NCBI RefSeq assembly: GCF_018734325.1
Contig: NZ_CP073754.1
Coordinates: 3,286,001 to 3,350,000 of the forward strand
From: Methylomonas paludis
GTDB taxonomy: Bacteria; Pseudomonadota; Gammaproteobacteria; Methylococcales; Methylomonadaceae
DNA: 64,000 nucleotides
Reading direction: 5' to 3'
This document shows, piece after piece, positions 1-9,854 of the stretch; position 1 is the stretch's first letter, and each line of letters begins with the position of its first letter. A program made the position numbers and the translations under genes. Under the pieces are notes generated by a model, which ran no database searches, was not told the DNA's origin, and saw only the letters and a program-made list of their open reading frames with translations.

Positions 1-132
1 CGGGGAACGCGCATCCATCAGCCGGGTAAGAACAGGCATAAGCGGTTCATCCCCGCATATGCGGGGAACGCGGAAATCGGAAGACCGGCGATTTTAACTT
101 TGCCGGTTCATCCCCGCATATGCGGGGAACGC
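1..132 (-). CRISPR. Type I-E CRISPR array, leader-proximal end
   Basis: Two complete 29-nt repeats (43-71 and 104-132) and the last 10 nt of a third (1-10) are separated by two 32-nt spacers (11-42, 72-103). The plus strand reads CGGTTCATCCCCGCATATGC followed by GGGGAACGC. The minus strand therefore has the GTTCCCCGC...GCGGGGAT...CCG form seen in type I-E repeats, with a palindromic stem of CCCCGCATATGCGGGG. The cas operon runs on the minus strand and cas2 ends at 212, so the array is probably transcribed leftward from a leader at 133-211 and continues out of the window. All visible repeats are identical. The spacers were not matched to any target. Confidence 0.97.
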
Positions 133-211
133 ACTAATTCTAACTTATTGTTAGCTAAACAGAAATGACTCTGCTAAATTTCTACCGATTTTCTCGGTAT
201 TTTCCAAATTG
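133..211 (-). promoter_or_regulatory. CRISPR leader region
   Basis: This AT-rich stretch lies between the cas2 stop and the first repeat, where the leader of a type I-E array is expected. It contains an inverted repeat, TACCGA (183-188) and TCGGTA (194-199), with a 5-nt loop. The hairpin could be the end of the cas transcript or part of the leader; it lacks a good U-run on the minus strand, so terminator function is weakly supported. No clear IHF consensus was found by eye. Confidence 0.6.
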
Positions 212-1406
<1,195 letters not shown>

Positions 1407-1410
1407 CTGG

Positions 1411-1461
1411 TTATGCCTGCACGATATAACGCACTAATACATTGGTATGTAAGCCAATCAT
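1411..1461 (-). pseudogene. VapC (PIN domain) toxin stub
   Basis: The ATG overlaps the TGA of the AbrB-type gene (ATGA). It opens a 16-codon frame, MIGLHTNVLVRYIVQA, then TAA. This matches the first strand and helix of VapC PIN-domain toxins, which commonly begin MIGLDTNVLVRY. The first catalytic aspartate is histidine here, and the rest of the toxin (over 100 residues) is missing. Four nucleotides later cas1 begins. An antitoxin-toxin pair has evidently been cut down, leaving the toxin inactive. It could still be translated as a short peptide coupling translation into cas1. Confidence 0.8.
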
Positions 1462-1694
1462 GATTCGGCTGCACCGCTGGCAATCACTTCTTGCATGGCT
1501 TCCAGCGTCAATATTTTTCTTGTGGCCGATAACATGCCTTTGAGCTTGGTGATTAAAGCTGTAACCGGCAACAGCCTTATTTCGCCTGCATCACTCAGCA
1601 CCAATTCAACCGCATCACCTGGTTGCAAATGCAACTGCTTGAGTATCAACTCGGGAATAGTGATTTGCCCGGTATTACTTAAGATGACTTGCAT
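1458..1694 (-). CDS. AbrB/MazE-type antitoxin or regulator inside the cas operon
   Basis: This 78-residue protein starts MQVILSNTGQITIPELILKQ and continues LHLQPGDAVELVLSDAGEIRLLPV. That is the swapped-hairpin AbrB/SpoVT DNA-binding fold (residues 1-47) of VapB/MazE antitoxins, followed by a helical tail that would normally bind a toxin. It lies between cas6e and cas1 on the same strand, and its stop overlaps the ATG of a VapC stub. The antitoxin is intact while the toxin is destroyed. It may now act only as a DNA-binding autoregulator, possibly affecting cas1-cas2 expression; that role is inference. Confidence 0.85.
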   Translation of the reverse strand: MQVILSNTGQITIPELILKQLHLQPGDAVELVLSDAGEIRLLPVTALITKLKGMLSATRKILTLEAMQEVIASGAAES

Positions 1695-1840
1695 ATTGGC
1701 TTACCTAGTTTTTTGAACAAGTTTGGGCATATTATCATTGTCGGGTTAGCTTTTTTAGTATTGATTTACAAAGTTTATCCATGTGGCAACAGAATTATGG
1801 TATCGACCTTAACAGTTAATATTGCCCCCAATAGCATAGA

Positions 1841-2031
1841 CTATTGTGTGCACCTAATCATCAATAAACCACAACCAAAAGCCTTGGCGCGACCTATGCC
1901 TTGGTATATGGCTTGCTCGAATTTTTGCACATCGGTGATTTGCAATTCCCACTAAAATCAACTCTGCTAAAACCGGATTTGTCGCCTTCTTGTTTGGTTT
2001 TTAAGAAAAATCGCACTAATTCCTTCCTTTT
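1841..2031 (-). pseudogene. 3' remnant of a second cas6e
   Basis: Directly after the stop of intact cas6e, in the same frame, the minus strand reads ELVRFFLKTKQEGDKSGFSR and then VDFSG. After a one-base deletion it continues ELQITDVQKFEQAIYQGIGR, then AKAFGCGLL, and stops at 1841-1843. This is the C-terminal part of a Cas6e, including the glycine-rich GIGRAKAFGCGLL motif. It differs clearly from the intact copy (LDFEGILEVVNAEDFKAVMF and GIGSAKSFGCGLL), so it is not a recent duplication. It looks like the tail of a replaced allele. Confidence 0.9.
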
Positions 2032-2718
2032 TTAAACCCTTGCTACAGAAAGTAAACCACAACCAAACGATTTGGCCGAGCCAATGCCTTTAAACATCAC
2101 GGCCTTAAAATCTTCAGCATTTACCACCTCAAGTATTCCTTCAAAATCCAAGGTTCTAATTAGAAAAGGATGTCTGTCTTCTGCATTGACTTTAACCTCA
2201 TACTCCCAATCGTTACCAATTGCTACATCCCAATTTTTGACAGCAAAGCCATGTAGTAAGCCTTTATTTACTAGCCACTTCATCCCTTTTTCTTGAATGA
2301 GTTCATCCAAAGAATAATCATCAACGCAACAAGTACCTTCTCTTTTAAGTTTATGCTTGGCATCCACAATAAGCCCAAATTCTTTCATTTTGCCATTTTC
2401 CCAACGTTTAACTATCGGATTGGCGCGTAATTTAAAACGAAAACTTTCGCCTTCTGTAATTTTCGGATCGTATAGTGGCGAAACATAAACAGTCATGCAC
2501 TTTGTGGATTCAACTTTATTTGCCGCCAACAATAAAATGCTTTGCACATTCTTATATTGATCATATTCCACCCGGTATAAAAAATCCCGTTTTTGGTTTT
2601 CATTACGACTCACTAAACCCCAAATTTGCTGATGCAAAAAGTAAGCGTCTTTTTCATATTGCCGCTTATGTTTTCGCGCATGATCTTTATCGAGAATAAT
2701 TTTATGCAGATACATCAT
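2032..2718 (-). CDS. cas6e: crRNA-processing endoribonuclease Cas6e (Cse3)
   Basis: Cas6e cleaves the repeat hairpin of the pre-crRNA and stays bound to the 3' stem-loop as part of Cascade. The 228-residue protein begins MMYLHKIILDKDHARKHKRQ and has a His near residue 24 in FLHQQIWGL-type context. It carries the C-terminal glycine-rich motif GIGSAKSFGCGLL typical of Cas6e, followed by a normal ending SVARV. Length matches the family (about 200-230). It overlaps the 3' end of cas5 by 17 nt. Immediately downstream lies a degraded 3' end of a different cas6e. Confidence 0.95.
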   Translation of the reverse strand: MMYLHKIILDKDHARKHKRQYEKDAYFLHQQIWGLVSRNENQKRDFLYRVEYDQYKNVQSILLLAANKVESTKCMTVYVSPLYDPKITEGESFRFKLRANPIVKRWENGKMKEFGLIVDAKHKLKREGTCCVDDYSLDELIQEKGMKWLVNKGLLHGFAVKNWDVAIGNDWEYEVKVNAEDRHPFLIRTLDFEGILEVVNAEDFKAVMFKGIGSAKSFGCGLLSVARV

Positions 2719-3502
2719 GACCTCGCTTGATACTCACATAATATTCGTCCCTATCGGTAAATTGCCAAGTGCTTTTATTGACAGGCTGATCACGGCGACT
2801 TAATTTCATTTGGCTATAGGGCAGGCTTTCTTCGCTGTAATACGCAATTGTTTCAACAGATTTGGTCAACAAAGCCAATTCCTCTTGAAAGTTAAATTCG
2901 GCGGCATTAATAGCTTGCTGACAATTGTCGCCTTTTTTAATTTGAGCTTCCAAAGGTAAACTTAATGGACAGGATTTTCGACCCAGATACAAATTGAATA
3001 TTGGCTTTTCCAGAAACTGGATTAAACCATTTATCTGCGTAATTTCAGGCCTCAATTTATCCCAGGAGATTGAATTATTAGCATTTTCTGACAAAGCAAT
3101 GGTATAAAGCGCATCGCAATAATAAGTTCGGCTTGACTGGATTGCCCCTGCTTCCGCATTACTCTGAGATTGAATTACCCGCCAATTGATTGCCGCTATT
3201 TCATCAAGCCGCGTCCAATAATCTTTGCCTCTGTCGTTCTTGATGGCCTGTTCGCTCGGAGTTTGTATCGTATGATAATCTTCAATGGGTACACCAAAAG
3301 TATCCACTCTGACAGAAAACTGCAATTTGAATAGTTCTCTCAATTGATCTGTATCATCTCGTTTAATACCCAAGGCTGCCGCCAACAGACCAATCACCGC
3401 AGATTTTGATGGATAGCGATAACTGGGGCGAATATTGCCTACTGCAATATCCCCCCAAGAAGCCAATGCACCATGCAATCTAAAAATTAGATAGCTTTTC
3501 AT
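2702..3502 (-). CDS. cas5e: Type I-E Cascade subunit Cas5 (CasD)
   Basis: Cas5e caps the 5' handle of the crRNA in Cascade. The 266-residue protein has the RAMP-type N-terminus KSYLIFRLHGALASWGDIAV, then RPSYRYPSKSAVIGLLAAAL, a signature of the family; HGALASWG resembles the L.GPLQSWG motif of other Cas5e proteins. It is slightly longer than E. coli CasD (224). Start and stop overlap the neighbours (TGATG with cas7, 17 nt with cas6e), indicating one translationally coupled operon. Confidence 0.94.
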   Translation of the reverse strand: MKSYLIFRLHGALASWGDIAVGNIRPSYRYPSKSAVIGLLAAALGIKRDDTDQLRELFKLQFSVRVDTFGVPIEDYHTIQTPSEQAIKNDRGKDYWTRLDEIAAINWRVIQSQSNAEAGAIQSSRTYYCDALYTIALSENANNSISWDKLRPEITQINGLIQFLEKPIFNLYLGRKSCPLSLPLEAQIKKGDNCQQAINAAEFNFQEELALLTKSVETIAYYSEESLPYSQMKLSRRDQPVNKSTWQFTDRDEYYVSIKRGHDVSA

Positions 3503-4536
3503 CAGAGCGTACCAACAAAATCCAAAATGTCTTGCAACGTACCCTCACCAAACAGGTTCATCTCTTTTTCTTGCGGTTTGGAGTAAACCGTATTGAATTT
3601 GTTTTTGATGTCTTGCAGTTTCTCAATCGCTTTTTCCGGCTCGGCAGTGGACATGGCTTTTAAAAAAGCTAGCGATAAGTTGCGCGGCTGGGCATCGCCT
3701 TTTTCTGCCAAAATATAAAACGCTTGGGCACGATTGGCGTAGCTGTTTTGTTTGCCAGTAGGAGCAACCACAGCGGCGGTTTCGGTCAACGCCTTAACCG
3801 CTTGTTGCGCCAATGCTTTATCTTTAAGGTTTTCTAACAATAGTTTGGTGTCAATACACAGATACAAGTAATAAATAGCCGAGACAAATTCTTGTTCGCC
3901 CATGTGCGCCGAACCGTGTTTATTCAAATCATCTACAGCGGTGAAAAAATCGGGTTCGATCTCCACTTCGTTGATGGAAATAGCATGGGCGACTTGCACT
4001 GCTGCTTCTGAATTTGCATCAGGGCGCTTGGCAATCATTCTGCCAAACATTGCAAGATCAATATTTCTTGGTGTTTCATCTAACAACGCTTCTAGTTGTT
4101 CTTTCGTTGGCTCTTTCTCTAACTCTAAATTAACTACTAATGCTTGAATTCTCTCGATTTCAGTTGTAGAAAAATGAATAGGTTGCTCTGTGACAGCATC
4201 TTTTTTTCCTTTAGGAAGATTAACAAAGACTTCTAATATCGTTTTTGCAAACTTAGATGCTTTTTCTTCGCCATGCTTTGCTAGTAATTGGCCATATAAA
4301 TTTAATTCCTTGTCAAAAAACAGCTCGCGTGTTCTTTTGCCTATTCGTAAACCTTGCTTCTCCCAAATTTCTGAAGTTCGCCATGCCCGTTTCAGGCTTT
4401 GCGAAGAAATACGAGAACGCTGAGTTCCGCCCACGACGGCTACTTTTGGTTGGCCTAATTCATCACGATTAGGGTTTGATGGCGGATAAGATACCAATAA
4501 ATGGAGTTGGATAAAACGATTATTAATTTCAGTCAT
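3502..4536 (-). CDS. cas7e: Type I-E Cascade backbone subunit Cas7 (CasC)
   Basis: Cas7e forms the six-subunit backbone that coats the crRNA spacer. The 344-residue protein contains LHLLVSYPPSNPNRDELGQP and GGTQRSRISSQSLKRAWRTS, the hallmark of the Cas7e/Cse4 family. The ATG at 4536 is chosen because the protein then starts MTEINNRFIQLHLL as in the family and because AAGGA lies 8 nt upstream on the minus strand; a longer frame from 4590 would overlap cse2 and adds an unrelated basic tail. It sits 19 nt after cse2. Confidence 0.95.
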   Translation of the reverse strand: MTEINNRFIQLHLLVSYPPSNPNRDELGQPKVAVVGGTQRSRISSQSLKRAWRTSEIWEKQGLRIGKRTRELFFDKELNLYGQLLAKHGEEKASKFAKTILEVFVNLPKGKKDAVTEQPIHFSTTEIERIQALVVNLELEKEPTKEQLEALLDETPRNIDLAMFGRMIAKRPDANSEAAVQVAHAISINEVEIEPDFFTAVDDLNKHGSAHMGEQEFVSAIYYLYLCIDTKLLLENLKDKALAQQAVKALTETAAVVAPTGKQNSYANRAQAFYILAEKGDAQPRNLSLAFLKAMSTAEPEKAIEKLQDIKNKFNTVYSKPQEKEMNLFGEGTLQDILDFVGTL

Positions 4537-4555
4537 GGTTATTGTCCTTTTAATT

Positions 4556-5089
4556 TTATAAGTTAGCTTTTTCGTAGTATTTGTAAGCAAGTTCTATCTT
4601 TATTTTATCGCCCCAAAAAAAGGCTATCCTTAGTAAATCTAGTAGGTTGACTTTTTTCTCTAGCAATCGGATTACTTGAATTAAGTAGCGGAATAGTTTT
4701 TCCCTATCATTGATTTTCAACAAACGGCGAAAGCGTATCTCGCTAAGTTTAGGTTTTTCTCCACGGCTAATTTGGTAACCGAAAAAATCAGTTTTTTTTT
4801 CGCCGTCTTCTTCGTAAACAGTTTTGTTGTCATTGATATATGCCGATAAAGCAATGATGATAGCTATTTGCTCCCCATTAGGAATTTCCTTGGCATTTTT
4901 GAATTCATTGATTAATTTCCAATAATTTCGTTGATATGCAGATGTTTTTTGTAACTCATGAAGATTTTTACATCGTCTCAGTTCAGCCCTATCTCCTTTG
5001 TATTGCAACAAATTTCCCCAACACTCCAGCAATGCCACGCTGGCTGGATGCTCTTCTTGAAAAAGTATCGGCGGCTTTTTTTCAGTCAT
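4556..5089 (-). CDS. cse2: Type I-E Cascade small subunit Cse2 (CasB)
   Basis: Cse2 (Cas11e) forms a dimer along the Cascade belly and stabilises the R-loop. The 177-residue, lysine-rich, mainly helical protein has SVALLECWGNLLQYKGDRAE followed by LRRCKNLHELQ, matching the family's W..L....RA.LRR pattern. RFRRLLKINDREKLFRYLIQ fits the second conserved block (F.RLL). It overlaps the end of cas8e by 8 nt. Length agrees with the usual 150-200. Confidence 0.93.
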   Translation of the reverse strand: MTEKKPPILFQEEHPASVALLECWGNLLQYKGDRAELRRCKNLHELQKTSAYQRNYWKLINEFKNAKEIPNGEQIAIIIALSAYINDNKTVYEEDGEKKTDFFGYQISRGEKPKLSEIRFRRLLKINDREKLFRYLIQVIRLLEKKVNLLDLLRIAFFWGDKIKIELAYKYYEKANL

Positions 5090-6923
5090 TGCTGTTCTCC
5101 TTGGTCAAACCTAACGTATCTTGTTTTAGCGATTTACTGGTTAAGTTCCGCATTAATTGTTTATGTGCTATTGAAATTCGCCTTGGATTAGTTTGGATGC
5201 TGGACTTAAACGCCCATTGCTCAAAAATAACTTCAGCTAAATACTTAAGGTGAAAATACCATTCTTTTTTCAATTGAAGCAAGCTCTCCTCGGTCAATTT
5301 ATCCTCATTTGCAAGACTATAAAGTGCTTTTAACAACAGATAAAATTTGCTTTCACTGCTGTTCATAAATGATCGCGATATATTGATGGGCTGGTCATAA
5401 AGCTTGCTCTTGCGGGGATCTTTTATGAAAGGATCCCTTTTTCGATCTTTTGGCTTCTTATTAATTTCATCCATATCGTTGTAATTAAACCAAGCGAGTT
5501 TGATTGCATTTACTAAATATCCTTTTTCAGCATTAGCAATCTTGTTGGATGCACTGATTAATTTTTCAACTTCAGCTTCAAATTGGCTTCGGTTTGATTC
5601 ATCATCGATGAAATACAAAGGTGTTTTAGATTCATACCAACCAAGCGGGGTATTGCTATCCATCGCATAACCAAAAGCAAAAATCACTAGCTGGCTGTCA
5701 GAATTCTTATTTTTCAAATGATTAATAACAACTTTTGCAGGGGAATTTTTAGTCGTGTGCCGCAAAAAGTCTTGCCAGTAATTATATGGCAGGCCATTGG
5801 TAGGCATATTCAGCGCAAGCATTTTGTCTTTGTATTTTTCATTATTTGAATTGTAATGAGTCCTCTCGTATTTTTCAGTCGGTGAAAAAGGATGGGAATC
5901 TTGCCAATGCTCTTTAGAATATTTGTAGCCCTTATTTTTTTTATAAAATTTTGTAATTATTCGGGTATTAGCATGACAAATACTACATTGTTTTTTTTCA
6001 GAATTTTCAGTATCTAATAAAAATCGCCTCATCCACGCCCAATAAACTTGTAGGACATTTTTATCATCAGGAAAAATTATTTTTCCTTCCCCTAGATCAT
6101 CCAATTCTTCTTTTAGAGATTTTTGTTCTTTTTCAAGAGGCTTAATTTTTTCATCTATCTCAGCGTTGATTTGTTTATATTTTGTAACTTTTTTTGCTTT
6201 CTTCAAATTGTTTAAATCAGTTTTTATTTTGATCAGCTTTTCAACTTGAGGCTTATCCGGTAAATCTGTCAACCATAAAAAGTTTTTGGTTACGGTTTGT
6301 TCTTGGTATTTTTGTTTGCTATTTTCTAAAACATTCAACCAAACATTCTTCCATAATGAAGGCACGCTAGTCGCTTCGTCTAAGCATACGAGATTTGAAA
6401 TAAACCCGTTGCCTCGCATTGCTGGATAATAGCTTTGACCACCATCTTCTGCGAACAGGTTAGCGGCCAACAACCCAATTGAACTACATGAAAAACAAAG
6501 TCCTGAAATATCATTTCGCTTCGTAAAGTGATCTTTATTGCCTTCTTTGCCACTATCGCCTGGTGCACCAAATATCATTTCTTCAATAGGTAAGCACTTA
6601 CCAACTTCTTTTGCCAAATTGTCCTGCATAAACCTATATCCATCACCATCCAGATAAAACGCTTCTTTAATGGTATCCAGTCTGGTTTGCAATTCAGCTT
6701 CAGTAGGCGGGTTGCTATAAAAAATCCGCCAGGCTCTCGGTGTTTCTGGAGCAAAAACGGTTTGTAACAAGCCAATCAAAAACTGCATCAAAGCAGCATT
6801 AAAATCAGCTCTCGGAGCATCCACCCCCAAAATATCAGGATGGACAATTTCACAAACTTTTATTAGTTCGCGGCGTCCTTTTACGGGTATCCACGCCTGT
6901 TCCAGTAAATTAAACCGACTCAT
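5082..6923 (-). CDS. cas8e: Type I-E Cascade large subunit Cas8e (Cse1, CasA)
   Basis: Cas8e recognises the PAM and recruits Cas3. The protein begins MSRFNLLEQAWIPVKGRREL, the usual Cse1 opening, and has PRADFNAALMQFLIGLLQT (36-54), a conserved N-terminal block. It also carries CSICH (313-317) near a possible metal-binding segment. At 613 residues it is about 110 longer than E. coli CasA. Part of the excess is a highly charged, probably coiled-coil stretch at about 224-278 (KTDLNNLKKAKKVTKYKQ onward). Its DNA is visibly more AT-rich than the flanking housekeeping genes. It overlaps cas3 and cse2 by a few bases. Confidence 0.94.
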   Translation of the reverse strand: MSRFNLLEQAWIPVKGRRELIKVCEIVHPDILGVDAPRADFNAALMQFLIGLLQTVFAPETPRAWRIFYSNPPTEAELQTRLDTIKEAFYLDGDGYRFMQDNLAKEVGKCLPIEEMIFGAPGDSGKEGNKDHFTKRNDISGLCFSCSSIGLLAANLFAEDGGQSYYPAMRGNGFISNLVCLDEATSVPSLWKNVWLNVLENSKQKYQEQTVTKNFLWLTDLPDKPQVEKLIKIKTDLNNLKKAKKVTKYKQINAEIDEKIKPLEKEQKSLKEELDDLGEGKIIFPDDKNVLQVYWAWMRRFLLDTENSEKKQCSICHANTRIITKFYKKNKGYKYSKEHWQDSHPFSPTEKYERTHYNSNNEKYKDKMLALNMPTNGLPYNYWQDFLRHTTKNSPAKVVINHLKNKNSDSQLVIFAFGYAMDSNTPLGWYESKTPLYFIDDESNRSQFEAEVEKLISASNKIANAEKGYLVNAIKLAWFNYNDMDEINKKPKDRKRDPFIKDPRKSKLYDQPINISRSFMNSSESKFYLLLKALYSLANEDKLTEESLLQLKKEWYFHLKYLAEVIFEQWAFKSSIQTNPRRISIAHKQLMRNLTSKSLKQDTLGLTKENSND

Positions 6924-9721
6924 AGTATTTCTTCCGTTTCCAATTGTTCATCTTGCTGTACTTGCTCGATTTCGTAGGCATAGATCAACCCTAATTGCGG
7001 GTGGTAAAAAATAGGCGTTTCTTGTTTTTTGTGATTGATAACCACACCTTGCCATAGCCCTTTTTCGGCATTCCATAGCATGGGCAATAAATTTAGCCAT
7101 TTACCTTGGCTGGGTAATTGATTCTTTACGACATCAAATGCTTGTTGCTGTGCTTCTGAGAGTGGCAGTAATTCGGAAATATTTTTCGCCAGCACCCGAA
7201 TTTCTGATTTTTGCCAAGCGTGTTTGTCTGGTTTCCCAAATGGGTGCAATTGTCCATCTTCCCATTTTGCCAATGTCAACATGATCGTTTCGTCCCCCAA
7301 CCTTGTCGGCATATCCAAATCTTCAGCCCAAACTTGCCCGGCCATGGTATACCCCATATCAAAATTAATGGTATTAAAGCCGGCATGTGAACGTTCGGCA
7401 TTGGCGTCGCCAATGGCTTTGGTATCCGTGGTTTCCAGTCCTTTTGGCATCGGAAATTTATCACCATAAACAGCTTCAATAAGCGGCCTGATATTTTTCG
7501 GAATTTGGTGGAGTTTTAATTTTGCCAACTCTTTCTGTCCTAACCAAAGCCGGGCATGGTTTTGGTAAACTTTTTTGGAATTGGGGAATTTTGCTGAATA
7601 CCAATCGGCAGAGGGGGTATCGGTATTTTCCGGACAGAAAATGGTTAACATGGCGTCGGGGCGCTCATCTTCACCTGTTGATTTGAAATTTCCATATTGA
7701 TCACGGATATGCCGGTGTAATCGTCCAGCCCGCTGTAACATGAGATCAATAGACGCAAGATCGGTGATCATGACATCAAAATCTAAATCCAAAGATTGTT
7801 CAACTACCTGGGTAGCGATCAGCAATCGGCCTTTGCGTTGCTCACCCGTGCTTTTCTTATCAAAAGCAAGCAGTATTTTTTCTTGAATAGCTAATCGGTC
7901 AGACAAAACAAAACGGGCATGAAATAAGTCAGTTTTGTCATGTCGCGCTTGCCAATACAGAAAAGTGTTTCTGGCATCTTTAATCGAATTTCTTATCCAG
8001 CAAACACACTGACCTCGTTCAAGACTTACTTTTATTAGTTGGTTAATCTGCTGTTCGTCATGTATAAATTGGTAGTTGGTCGGTTTCTGACGCCTCTTGG
8101 GATTATTCTGACAAGGAATTTCATTTTTGTAGTCTGCCGCAATATGCGTCAGGAGCGGATAAGCGTTTTGTTCCTCCAATCTGCATCCATTACGTTCTAA
8201 ACCTTTTAAAAAGGCATTGGCTAATTTCTCCCTGATCTTCAGCGGTAAAGTTGCCGACATAACAATGGCGCTTCCGCCTAATGCAGCATGGACTTCTAAC
8301 AAAACTTCCAATTCTTTACCCATGTAGGCATCGTAGGCATGCGCCTCATCAATCACTAACACCTTACCCAACAAACCGATGAGTCGCAGTGATTGATATT
8401 TGACTTTTAAAACAGCCAAAAATGTCTGGTCAATCGTGCCAACACCAACATGAGCTAATAAGGATTTTTTACGGTTATCGGCTAACCATGCCAGACAACG
8501 GGATTGGGCATCATCCGAATATTTTTGTCCGGTCGCATTCTTGTCAAAATACAAAATGGTGTCGGTAAATTTATCGCTCAATTTGGCTGAGCTATGCGAT
8601 AAAACTAATGACGGCTTTTCACCTTCTTTATAAAGTTTGTCGTAGGTTTTTTGAACACGAGGATAGATCCCGTCAGCGGTTGCCATCGTCGGCAAAGCAA
8701 TATAGAAACCTTGAGCCAACCCCTTTGCCATTAAACGGTTTAGTAAAATCAGACTGGCTTCGGTTTTACCTGCCCCTGTTTCATCTTCGATGATAAAAAG
8801 TTGAGGTGCTTGTTGTATGTCGATTTCTTTTGCCAAGTTTTGTAAAGGGGTTAATTCCGCAAAATCTGGTAAATCCAATAACTGAGACAATGGCTCAAGT
8901 TCAACATTTATTTGGCAAGGTAAAATACCTGCCTCTGAAATAGCCTCTTCCGCTGTTTTTAAAGCGATGTCATCCCAATATGCTTTTAATTTTATGTTTG
9001 GGTCATTGTTATATTTAAATTTTTTACCTGAACCAATCCAATCACAAAGTACAAAGAAACCAGTCAATACCCAAGATAATTTCGGTAACTGTTGGTATAA
9101 AATATCGTAATTAACATTTAAGTCTGTGTTGTCAAACAAGTCTGTTATTGAAAAAATTTCGAGGCATTCCTTGGTATATTGGGCAACAGCTTGTTTGTTG
9201 TTTTCGTTATAAAAGTTACCTAGATATTCATTACCTTGCTTAATAGGCAAGCCATGATGACCATTTGATGCCTCCATTATCCAATTCAATAAATCACGCC
9301 AATCTTGCGCATTATCAACATGGTAATGCTCTATAACTTGTTTAAAAACACTTTCTTTCCAAATAAGGAAACCCATTGAATCATGAGCAAAGACTTTTTT
9401 CGAATACGCTTGTTTTTTACTATTTTTGATACCCTGTAATTTTTCCAGTAGCTCAGGAATGATGTTTTGAAAACTTTCAGAAAACTTCCCTAAATCATGC
9501 AAAGCTAGAAAAAATATTAAAACGGGTTTTAGTACTTGTTTTTCAATTCCACAAAGATTGGCAAAGTGATTCAATAGATAAGGGTTTCTTTCCAACAACA
9601 CCCACCCCACCGCCGCCACATCCAAACAATGATACGGCAACAAATGGTAAGCCGGCTGCCCTGCCTCCGGCTCAGCTTTGGCTTTGCCCCAATAACGGTA
9701 ATACTGTGGTGTGTGCGTCAT
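6920..9721 (-). CDS. cas3: CRISPR-associated helicase/nuclease Cas3
   Basis: Cas3 is recruited to the Cascade R-loop, unwinds the target and degrades it. The 933-residue protein has an N-terminal HD nuclease domain: His31, the HD pair at 75-76 in ALHDLGKFSESF, and NGHHG at 153-157. An SF2 helicase follows, with Walker A ETGAGKT (314-320), DEAH (458-461), SATLP (489-493) and the C-terminal VVEQSLDLDFDVMITDLA and LMLQRAGRLHRH motifs. All catalytic motifs appear intact. It is the first gene of the operon and overlaps cas8e by 4 nt. The 133 bp upstream are shared with a divergent WYL regulator. Confidence 0.97.
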   Translation of the reverse strand: MTHTPQYYRYWGKAKAEPEAGQPAYHLLPYHCLDVAAVGWVLLERNPYLLNHFANLCGIEKQVLKPVLIFFLALHDLGKFSESFQNIIPELLEKLQGIKNSKKQAYSKKVFAHDSMGFLIWKESVFKQVIEHYHVDNAQDWRDLLNWIMEASNGHHGLPIKQGNEYLGNFYNENNKQAVAQYTKECLEIFSITDLFDNTDLNVNYDILYQQLPKLSWVLTGFFVLCDWIGSGKKFKYNNDPNIKLKAYWDDIALKTAEEAISEAGILPCQINVELEPLSQLLDLPDFAELTPLQNLAKEIDIQQAPQLFIIEDETGAGKTEASLILLNRLMAKGLAQGFYIALPTMATADGIYPRVQKTYDKLYKEGEKPSLVLSHSSAKLSDKFTDTILYFDKNATGQKYSDDAQSRCLAWLADNRKKSLLAHVGVGTIDQTFLAVLKVKYQSLRLIGLLGKVLVIDEAHAYDAYMGKELEVLLEVHAALGGSAIVMSATLPLKIREKLANAFLKGLERNGCRLEEQNAYPLLTHIAADYKNEIPCQNNPKRRQKPTNYQFIHDEQQINQLIKVSLERGQCVCWIRNSIKDARNTFLYWQARHDKTDLFHARFVLSDRLAIQEKILLAFDKKSTGEQRKGRLLIATQVVEQSLDLDFDVMITDLASIDLMLQRAGRLHRHIRDQYGNFKSTGEDERPDAMLTIFCPENTDTPSADWYSAKFPNSKKVYQNHARLWLGQKELAKLKLHQIPKNIRPLIEAVYGDKFPMPKGLETTDTKAIGDANAERSHAGFNTINFDMGYTMAGQVWAEDLDMPTRLGDETIMLTLAKWEDGQLHPFGKPDKHAWQKSEIRVLAKNISELLPLSEAQQQAFDVVKNQLPSQGKWLNLLPMLWNAEKGLWQGVVINHKKQETPIFYHPQLGLIYAYEIEQVQQDEQLETEEIL

Positions 9722-9854
9722 AATCTGTTAAGTTTAAGCTTGTTTTAATTGATGACATGCAAACTCAGTTGACCGAAATAAATATGCAGAAACCCGGCAA
9801 AATCATCTTCAGCCCATTGTGAGTGGTGTAGACTTTATCTGATTATGTTTTTAA

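Noticed and set aside
183-199. Hairpin TACCGA-TTTTC-TCGGTA as terminator of the cas operon
   Set aside because: The stem is only 6 bp and the minus strand has no U-run after it; it is reported only as part of the leader.
9722-9854. Clear operator palindrome for the WYL regulator
   Set aside because: No convincing inverted repeat or promoter pair could be picked by eye in the cas3-WYL intergenic region.
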